Shown: in pieces, positions 12,303-17,206 of the stretch
Position numbering within the stretch: the first letter of the stretch is position 1
Layout: every line of letters begins with the position of its first letter
NCBI GenBank assembly: GCA_025454075.1
Contig: JALOPD010000059.1
Span: 1-17,206, forward strand
Length of the DNA stretch: 17,206 nt
Source of the DNA: Desulfobacterales bacterium
GTDB lineage: Bacteria; Desulfobacterota; Desulfobacteria; Desulfobacterales; UBA2174_A
Reading direction: 5' to 3'
Notes under the pieces: model-generated
The model's input: only the letters and a program-made list of their open reading frames with translations
Told to the model about the DNA's origin: nothing
Databases searched by the model: none
Program-made: the position numbers and the translations under genes

Positions 12303-13463
12303 TCACGGCAGGCGTTTTTCGGCTGCCTCCTTGAGGATCTCGCAGATCATTTGGGTGTTGGGAACCACGCTGTCGAGATCCATGTATTCGTCCGCGCTGT
12401 GGGCGCGACCGCCGCGCGGCCCCATGGCATCGATGGTGGGGACCCCCATGGCGGCGGTAAAATTGCCGTCCGATCCGCCGCCGGTGCTGATGAGCTTCAT
12501 CTCGAGACCCAGGCCCTCCCCGATGCGCGCGATCTGCTCCCACAGCCGCCAGGTTGCCTCCGAGGGCACCATGGGCATCCGGTTGATTTCACCCCGAACC
12601 TCCACCCGCACGCCGTTGGCCTGGCCGCTGGCAGAAAGGTTCTGAAAACAGCCCTCGATGCGCCGGGCCTCTTCCAGGCCGGCGATTCGTACATCGAACC
12701 CTGCCTGCGCGAAGTCCGGTATCACATTTCCCGCCCTACCGCCTGTGATCGTGGTGACGTTGACCGTGGTGCCGGCCTCCGGCCGGGCAAAACCGGTCAC
12801 CGCCAGCACCTGGTGGGCGAGCTCCAGAACCGCATTGGCGCCCTTCTCGGGCTCCACACCGGCATGGGCCGCCCGGCCGTGGCAAAGAACTTCGAAGTCG
12901 GCCACCCCCTTGCGCTGCAGCACCCGCTGGCCGGTGGAACGGCAGGGTTCGAACACGAGCACCCGGCGGCTCTTGGCGGCGAGGCCCTCGAACCATGCAC
13001 GCGACGCATGCGAGCCGATCTCCTCGTCGCTGTTGAACGCCATGCAAATGGAAAGAGCGCCAGCGAGGCCGGCCTGCTCGATCGCTTCCGCTGCGTGCAG
13101 CATGGTCACCAACCCCCCCTTCATGTCGCACACGCCGGGACCATACGCCCGGCCGTCGCGAATGCTGAAGGGGCGCTGCAGCGCCGTTCCCTCGGGAAAG
13201 ACGGTGTCCATGTGGCCTAAAAACAGGAAATCGAAGGGCGGATCCGCCGGAAGGCCCCTGCGGTTGATGACCTCCAGGCAGGGCGCCGACCCGCCGTCGA
13301 ATTCCAGCGCTCGGGTGCTCCACCCAAGCCGGTCATAGCGCTCCTGGAAAAACCGGGCGACCCTCGACAGCCCCGGGGCGTGTCCGCTGCCGCTGTCCAC
13401 ATTGACGAGGGTCTCGAGGTCCTGCAGAAACTGGTCGTAGCGCGACGCGATGTAAGCATGCAT
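12303..13463 (-). CDS. M20-family metallopeptidase (glutamate carboxypeptidase-like)
   Basis: A 386-residue cytosolic di-zinc hydrolase of the M20/ArgE/CPG2 group, cleaving C-terminal amino acids, N-acyl amino acids or dipeptides. Start ATG 13463 is preferred to the TTG at 13469 because AAGGAG stands 8 bases upstream. Metal and catalytic residues can be placed by analogy with CPG2: His84 and Asp86 in GHMDTVFP, bridging Asp113 in GPGVCDMKGG, catalytic Glu147 and ligand Glu148 in NSDEEIGS, Glu172 in VFEPCR, His200 in the dimerisation domain (HGRAAHAG), and His355 in GGRAHSADEYMDLD. GGGSDGNF (328-335) is also typical. No signal peptide is present. It lies 33 bases behind dppF on the same strand, so it likely processes what the ABC transporter imports. 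The exact substrate is open. Confidence 0.9.
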   Translation of the reverse strand: MHAYIASRYDQFLQDLETLVNVDSGSGHAPGLSRVARFFQERYDRLGWSTRALEFDGGSAPCLEVINRRGLPADPPFDFLFLGHMDTVFPEGTALQRPFSIRDGRAYGPGVCDMKGGLVTMLHAAEAIEQAGLAGALSICMAFNSDEEIGSHASRAWFEGLAAKSRRVLVFEPCRSTGQRVLQRKGVADFEVLCHGRAAHAGVEPEKGANAVLELAHQVLAVTGFARPEAGTTVNVTTITGGRAGNVIPDFAQAGFDVRIAGLEEARRIEGCFQNLSASGQANGVRVEVRGEINRMPMVPSEATWRLWEQIARIGEGLGLEMKLISTGGGSDGNFTAAMGVPTIDAMGPRGGRAHSADEYMDLDSVVPNTQMICEILKEAAEKRLP

Positions 13464-13496
13464 GTTCAAAACTCCTTCATCTCGGAGGCTGGATGC

Positions 13497-14504
13497 TCAG
13501 GCAGAGCCGCCGTCCGGTGTCTCCATGAATCGCCCGCCGGCCCGCACCGGACAGGCGGCATAATGCCCCCCGCCTGTGTCGGCAAACTCCGGCTCGAAGC
13601 GCCGACACTCCGGCTTCCGGTAAATGCACCGGGTGTGGAAGCGGCAGCCGCTGGGCGGATTGATCGGGCTGGGGACGTCGCCCTGCAGGATTCGGCGCTT
13701 CTTCTCCAGGCGCGGGTTCGGGATGGGGATCGCCGACAGCAGAGCCTCGGTGTAAGGGTGCTTGGGGCGGCGGTAAAGCTCGGCCCCTGGTGCCATTTCC
13801 ACCATCTTGCCCAGGTACATAACCGCCACCCGGTCGCTCATGTATTCGACGACGCTCAGGTCGTGGGCGATGATGATGTAGGAGAGCTGGAATTCGTGCT
13901 TGAGGTCCTGGAGCAGGTTGATGACCTGGGCCTGGATGGAAACGTCCAAGGCCGAAACCGGCTCGTCGGCGATGATCAGCTTGGGGTTGAGGGCGAGCGC
14001 GCGCGCGATGCCGATGCGCTGGCGCTGGCCGCCGCTGAACTCGTGGGGGTACCGCCGCAGGTGATCGGCGTGCAGGCCGACCCGTTTCAGCAGCGCGGCC
14101 GTGCGGTCTTCGAGCTCCGTGCCGGAGGCCACCCCGTGGATTTTGAACGCCTCGCCCACGATGCCGCCGACGGTCAGGCGGGGGTTCAAGGAGGCGAAGG
14201 GGTCCTGGAAGATCAGCTGCATGTCGCGGCGAACGGCCTTCATCCGGCGGCGGTCGAGCCGGCTGAGGTCCTGTCCGTTGAAGCGGACCTCGCCGCTGGT
14301 GGGCTTGATGAGGCGCAGGATCAGCCGCCCTGTGGTCGACTTGCCGCACCCGCTTTCGCCCACCAGACCGATGGTTTCGCCTGTTTCCAGACGAAAGCTC
14401 ACCCCGTCCACGGCGTGGACGCGCCCCACCGTTTTCTGGAAAAACCCGCCCTTGATGGGGAAATGCTTTTTCAGGCGGTTGACTTCGAGCAGCGGCTGGC
14501 TCAT
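13497..14504 (-). CDS. dppF: Peptide ABC transporter ATP-binding protein, DppF/OppF type
   Basis: A 335-residue ATPase subunit that, paired with the DppD-type subunit encoded upstream, powers import of di- or oligopeptides. Motifs in order: Walker [10 protein letters not shown] (49-57), Q-loop IFQDP (98-102), signature SGGQRQR (157-163), Walker B LIIADEP (176-182), D-loop SALD (184-187) and H-loop His214. The C-terminal oligopeptide extension (from about 255, [10 protein letters not shown]) contains the Cys cluster [14 protein letters not shown] and C-PV, which in relatives can hold an iron-sulfur cluster. AAAGGGA stands before the ATG. It lies 240 bases behind dppD, a wide gap filled with hairpins, and 33 bases before the M20 peptidase gene. 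Substrate specificity is set by the binding protein and is not readable here. Confidence 0.9.
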   Translation of the reverse strand: MSQPLLEVNRLKKHFPIKGGFFQKTVGRVHAVDGVSFRLETGETIGLVGESGCGKSTTGRLILRLIKPTSGEVRFNGQDLSRLDRRRMKAVRRDMQLIFQDPFASLNPRLTVGGIVGEAFKIHGVASGTELEDRTAALLKRVGLHADHLRRYPHEFSGGQRQRIGIARALALNPKLIIADEPVSALDVSIQAQVINLLQDLKHEFQLSYIIIAHDLSVVEYMSDRVAVMYLGKMVEMAPGAELYRRPKHPYTEALLSAIPIPNPRLEKKRRILQGDVPSPINPPSGCRFHTRCIYRKPECRRFEPEFADTGGGHYAACPVRAGGRFMETPDGGSA

Positions 14505-14744
14505 GGGCAGTCCCTTTGCTTTTTCCCTGAACCCTCCACCTCGGGTGAATGAACCGCCGTGGTTCTGACCTTTTGGCGACTACCGGGGTCAAGGGTTCAA
14601 TGGTTCAGCGGTTCAATGGATGTTCATGTTTTTCAACCATGAACTTTGAACCGCGAACCGGCCGACCTTGAAATTTCAGCCGCTGCTGCCAAGGCTCCGC
14701 TCCCCCCCCCTTTGAGGGAGCCGCGTGAGAACGCACGCGTTCCC
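14505..14744. other. dppD-dppF intergenic region with repeats and hairpins
   Basis: No gene is seen. It holds three tandem copies of an 8-mer GGTTCA(A/G)(T/C) (14594-14617), a nested hairpin (14608-14654), a run of nine C (14702-14710) within GCTCCC/GGGAGC arms (14699-14704 and 14716-14721), and one arm of the stem that covers the dppD stop. Confidence 0.55.
14608..14654 (-). repeat. Nested inverted repeat between dppD and dppF
   Basis: The outer arms GCGGTTCAA (14608-14616) and TTGAACCGC (14646-14654) are a perfect 9-bp match. Inner arms GTTCATG (14622-14628) and CATGAAC (14638-14644) are a perfect 7-bp match. In the dppDF transcript this forms one long interrupted stem. It overlaps the tandem 8-mer repeat, so it may have arisen from repeat expansion. 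Confidence 0.6.
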
Positions 14745-14749
14745 TCACG
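14724..14749 (-). promoter_or_regulatory. Hairpin over the dppD stop codon
   Basis: CGTGAG-AACGC (14724-14734) pairs with GCGTT-CC-CTCACG (14737-14749), leaving two unpaired bases on one side and a 2-base loop (unlikely to close exactly so). It covers the dppD TGA (14745-14747). It is a candidate mRNA-stabilising or processing stem rather than a terminator, as no T-run follows. Confidence 0.4.
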
Positions 14750-15749
14750 TGTGCAGCCAGCAGCGGACCTGGTGGCCGTCCCCGGCCGCTTTCAGCCGGG
14801 GGGCATCGCGCGAGCAGATCTCCATGACCTCCGGGCAGCGCGGGTGAAAGGCGCAGCCGGGCGGCAGGCGTGACGGGATGGGGACCACGCCCTTGATTTC
14901 GGTCAGCCGCTCCTTCTTCGTTTTGCGTCGGTCGATCCGCGGAATCGACTGCAGCAACCCGGCGGTGTAGGGGTGCAGCGGCGCCTCGAAGATGCGGATC
15001 ACGTCCGCCTCTTCCACCACCTTGCCGGCGTACATCACGACCACCCGCGCCGCGCTTTGCGCGACGACCCCCAGGTCATGGGTGATCAAAATAATGGCGG
15101 TGGACAGTTCCGCCTTGAGGTCGCCCATCAAATCCAGAATCTGGGCCTGGATGGTGACATCGAGCGCGGTCGTGGGCTCGTCGGCGATGAGCAGCGCCGG
15201 GTTGCACGCCAGCGCCATGGCGATCATGGCCCGCTGGCGCATCCCGCCGCTCAACTGGTGGGGGTATTCGTGCAGCCGGCGCTCCGGCGCGGGGATGCCC
15301 ACAAGCTTGAGCATCTCCAGGGATCGCTCCAGGGCATCCGGGAGGGAGAGTTTTTGGTGGAGCCGGACCGCCTCCGCGATCTGGTTGCCGATGGTGTAGA
15401 CCGGGTTGAGGGAGGTCATCGGCTCCTGGAAAATCATGGAGATCCGGTTGCCGCGGATCTTGCGCATTTGATCGGCGGAAAGCTCCAGCAGGTTCCGCCC
15501 CTCGAGCAAAATCTCGCCGGCGGTGATCCGTCCCGGCGGCTCCGGGATGAGCCGCATGATGGAAAGGGCGGTCACGCTTTTGCCGCAGCCCGACTCGCCG
15601 ACGATGCCGAGCGTTTCCCCCTTGTGCACCCGCAGGTCGACACCGTCGACTGCCGGCGAAACGCCTTCGTCGGAGAAAAAATGAGTTTTCAGCCCCTTGA
15701 TTTCCAGCAGTACACCGCTGTTGTTTCCCACGGCCCGACACCCTGCCAT
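14745..15749 (-). CDS. dppD: Peptide ABC transporter ATP-binding protein, DppD/OppD type
   Basis: A 334-residue ATPase subunit of a di-/oligopeptide importer, working as a heterodimer with the DppF-type protein. Motifs: Walker A GESGCGKS (51-58), Q-loop IFQEP (106-110), signature LSGGMRQR (166-173), Walker B LLIADEP (186-192), TALD D-loop and H-loop His224. [16 protein letters not shown] (111-126) and the C-terminal [15 protein letters not shown] plus [14 protein letters not shown] block are diagnostic of the peptide subfamily. The ATG at 15749 has no clear ribosome binding site; a GTG at 15731 preceded by GGGTGTCGG is a possible alternative start, which would remove six residues before GNNSG. 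It is first on its strand, divergent from the peptide-binding protein gene. The permease genes (dppB, dppC) are not in the window and probably follow the binding protein. Confidence 0.91.
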   Translation of the reverse strand: MAGCRAVGNNSGVLLEIKGLKTHFFSDEGVSPAVDGVDLRVHKGETLGIVGESGCGKSVTALSIMRLIPEPPGRITAGEILLEGRNLLELSADQMRKIRGNRISMIFQEPMTSLNPVYTIGNQIAEAVRLHQKLSLPDALERSLEMLKLVGIPAPERRLHEYPHQLSGGMRQRAMIAMALACNPALLIADEPTTALDVTIQAQILDLMGDLKAELSTAIILITHDLGVVAQSAARVVVMYAGKVVEEADVIRIFEAPLHPYTAGLLQSIPRIDRRKTKKERLTEIKGVVPIPSRLPPGCAFHPRCPEVMEICSRDAPRLKAAGDGHQVRCWLHT

Positions 15750-15787
15750 CGGTTGCAGACGAGTTGCCCCTTGCGCTGACTATCGGC

Positions 15788-15816
15788 CGACTATCCTGAT
15801 TCGCATGGGCTGTCAA
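15788..15816 (-). promoter_or_regulatory. Candidate promoter of dppD-dppF-peptidase
   Basis: On the minus strand a consensus -35 TTGACA (15816-15811) is followed after 17 bases by TAGTCG (15793-15788), a weak -10; GATAGT two bases earlier is an alternative. A start here would leave a leader of about 30 bases before the ATG at 15749. Confidence 0.35.
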
Positions 15817-15888
15817 GACGCGATTGGCCTCTGTGCGCTGCCGTCGGTGAGGCTCAAACCGCTCTGGCGGCAGCCTGGCGCCTTCATT

Positions 15889-15930
15889 CGATGCTTGACT
15901 CCGGCAGGTATTTCTGTCTTTTATGCATCG
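15889..15930 (+). promoter_or_regulatory. Candidate promoter of the peptide-binding protein gene, flanked by an inverted repeat
   Basis: TTGACT (15895-15900) and TTTTAT (15919-15924) with an 18-base spacer form a moderate sigma70-type match. The pair is framed exactly by CGATGC (15889-15894) and GCATCG (15925-15930), an inverted repeat that could be an operator or chance. A start near 15931 gives a leader of about 90 bases. Confidence 0.3.
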
Positions 15931-16021
15931 AAATTCGTTTTCGAGTACTAAGGTGGTGCTGCCCCCTGCGGTATGGGCGTGTTTCGTCCCTGAATGCATC
16001 CAAACGATCAAGGAGGTGGTT

Positions 16022-17206
16022 ATGGCAAAAAGGGGAGTCCTGTTCTTGATGCTTGCCGCTGCCGTTCTGGGCCTCTGCGGCATCGCGAATGCCCAAAAGA
16101 CCATTACCCTGGGGGTCTACCAGGAACCCGAAAACCTCAACACCTACATCGGCGTTCAAACCGTCATCACCTACGTCCACAAGCCTTTTTCCGAATACCT
16201 GATCGACGTCAACGAAAAAGGCGAGTATTTCCCGGTCCTCGCCGCGGAGGTCCCCACGCTGGAAAACGGCGGCGTGTCCAAGGACGGGCTGACGATCACC
16301 TACAAGCTCCGCAAGGGCGTGAAGTGGAGCGACGGGGCGCCGTTCACGTCCGCCGACGTGAAGTTCACCTGGGAGGCCGTCGTCAACCCCAAGAACCTGG
16401 TCAAAAGCAAGTCGGGCTACGACCTGATCCAGTCGGTGGAGACCCCCGACGAGCACACGGCCGTCGTCAAGTACAAGGAGTTTTACGCGCCCTTCCTCAC
16501 CCGCTTTGCGCCCGTGCTGCCCAAGCATGTCCTGGGCAAGTTCGAGAACATCAACGACGCCCCCTACAATCGCATGCCGGTGGGCACAGGCCCCTTCATG
16601 GTGACCGAGTGGGCTTCCGGCAACTACATCGCCATGGCCAAGAACCCGCATTACCGCGATGCCGACAAGGTGAAGGTCGACAAGCTCTTCTTCAAAATCA
16701 TCCCCAGCCGCGAAGTCGGCATCGCCCAGCTTCAAGCCGGCGACATCGATGGGGTTTGGGACCTGATCGAAACGCAGATCCCGATGATGGAGAACAACCC
16801 GGCGCTGGCCCTCTGCCTGTCCACCTCGCTCACCTCCGAGCGGCTGATTTTGAACCACAGCACGCCGGTGCCCCCCAACAACGGCAACCCGGATTTCCTC
16901 CACCCGATCCTGGGGGATTTGAAGGTGCGCCAGGCCATCGACTGCGCCATCGACCGCAAAGCGATCGTCGACAAGCTGCTCTTCGGCAAGGCACAGGCCG
17001 GGGCCTCGGAAATCGCTCACGGCTGGGCGGCCAACCGCGACCTCAAGCCGGTTGCCTACGATCCCGAGAAGGCCAAAAAACTCCTGGACGAGGCCGGCTG
17101 GAAAGCCGGTCCGGACGGCATCCGCCAGAAGGACGGCAAGAAGCTGCGGCTGAAGATCACCACGACCACGGGCAACAAGCTGCGGGAGATGGTGCAGCAG
17201 GTGCTG
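16022..17206 (+). CDS. Oligopeptide ABC transporter substrate-binding protein, SBP_bac_5 family (3' end outside window)
   Basis: The frame is open from the ATG to the window end (395 codons read, against roughly 500-550 for the family), so the C-terminal part is missing. AAGGAGGTG (16010-16018), close to the ideal ribosome binding site, fixes the start. A Sec signal peptide (MAKRG, hydrophobic core, cleavage after ANA at residue 24) opens the chain. Family blocks: TLGVYQEPENLNTYIG, the SBP_bac_5 signature ITYKLRKGVKWSDGAPFTSA with DVKFTWE, then RMPVGTGPFMVTEW, LQAGDIDGVWD and VRQAIDCAIDRKAIVDKLLFG. It binds peptides or similar compounds in the periplasm for the DppD/DppF ATPases encoded divergently. 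The ligand is unknown. Confidence 0.92.
   Translation, partial: MAKRGVLFLMLAAAVLGLCGIANAQKTITLGVYQEPENLNTYIGVQTVITYVHKPFSEYLIDVNEKGEYFPVLAAEVPTLENGGVSKDGLTITYKLRKGVKWSDGAPFTSADVKFTWEAVVNPKNLVKSKSGYDLIQSVETPDEHTAVVKYKEFYAPFLTRFAPVLPKHVLGKFENINDAPYNRMPVGTGPFMVTEWASGNYIAMAKNPHYRDADKVKVDKLFFKIIPSREVGIAQLQAGDIDGVWDLIETQIPMMENNPALALCLSTSLTSERLILNHSTPVPPNNGNPDFLHPILGDLKVRQAIDCAIDRKAIVDKLLFGKAQAGASEIAHGWAANRDLKPVAYDPEKAKKLLDEAGWKAGPDGIRQKDGKKLRLKITTTTGNKLREMVQQVL

Noticed and set aside
12252..14552. Plus-strand frames opposite the M20 peptidase and dppF genes (322 and 390 codons)
   Set aside because: Both mirror strong minus-strand genes with full catalytic motifs, and show no family motifs of their own.
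15884..17020. Minus-strand frame of 378 codons opposite the peptide-binding protein gene
   Set aside because: The plus strand encodes a complete SBP_bac_5 N-terminal part with signal peptide and ideal ribosome binding site; the minus frame is its shadow.
1..17206. CRISPR arrays, tRNA/rRNA genes, insertion sequences, phage or toxin-antitoxin genes
   Set aside because: I looked for regularly spaced repeats, tRNA-like cloverleaves with CCA ends, rRNA motifs, transposase motifs and small paired frames, and saw none that could be supported.

Overview
This 17.2 kb GC-rich window looks like an ordinary chromosomal segment of an anaerobic Desulfobacterota (former Deltaproteobacteria) relative, probably a sulfate reducer. 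The reasons are a periplasmic tetraheme cytochrome of the c3 type, a TAXI-family TRAP transporter, a tryptophanase, a YkgJ-like cysteine-cluster protein and the style of the intergenic palindromes. The genus cannot be fixed from the sequence alone.

Layout. (1) 1-857: 3' part of a COG1237-type metallo-beta-lactamase-fold hydrolase, followed by a terminator-like palindrome and a REP-like three-hairpin element. (2) 1091-2378, minus strand: a class V aminotransferase, with the C-terminal relic of a DinB-like gene directly behind its stop codon. (3) 2444-3994: a 14-helix DHA2-type MFS exporter, divergent from the aminotransferase. (4) 4283-7863: a complete TAXI-TRAP uptake operon (binding protein, DUF1850 protein, fused permease), with a strong hairpin after the first gene and a terminator after the last. 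(5) 8044-8771: a YkgJ-like protein and a small unidentified reading frame. (6) 8763-10145, minus: tryptophanase behind a C/A-rich leader. (7) 10469-10963: a GNAT acetyltransferase broken in its second half. (8) 10985-12245: divergent genes for a c3-type cytochrome (minus) and a secreted NTF2-like protein (plus). (9) 12303-15749, minus: dppD-dppF-M20 peptidase. (10) 16022-17206: an oligopeptide-binding protein, divergent from the ABC genes and cut by the window end.

Taken together the region serves uptake and breakdown of organic nitrogen compounds. A TAXI-TRAP system and a peptide ABC transporter bring in small organic substrates, a cytosolic M20 peptidase can hydrolyse what the ABC transporter imports, and tryptophanase and an aminotransferase act on amino acids. 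The cytochrome c3 ties this to periplasmic electron transfer.

I did not find a convincing undescribed multi-gene system. The points most worth a second look are small: an unusual CX3CH heme site in the cytochrome, a hairpin sitting where the DUF1850 ribosome binding site should be, a C-rich/G-poor leader before tryptophanase, two gene relics that record rearrangements, and an unidentified small frame squeezed between the YkgJ-like gene and tryptophanase. Promoter calls are by eye and are weak.
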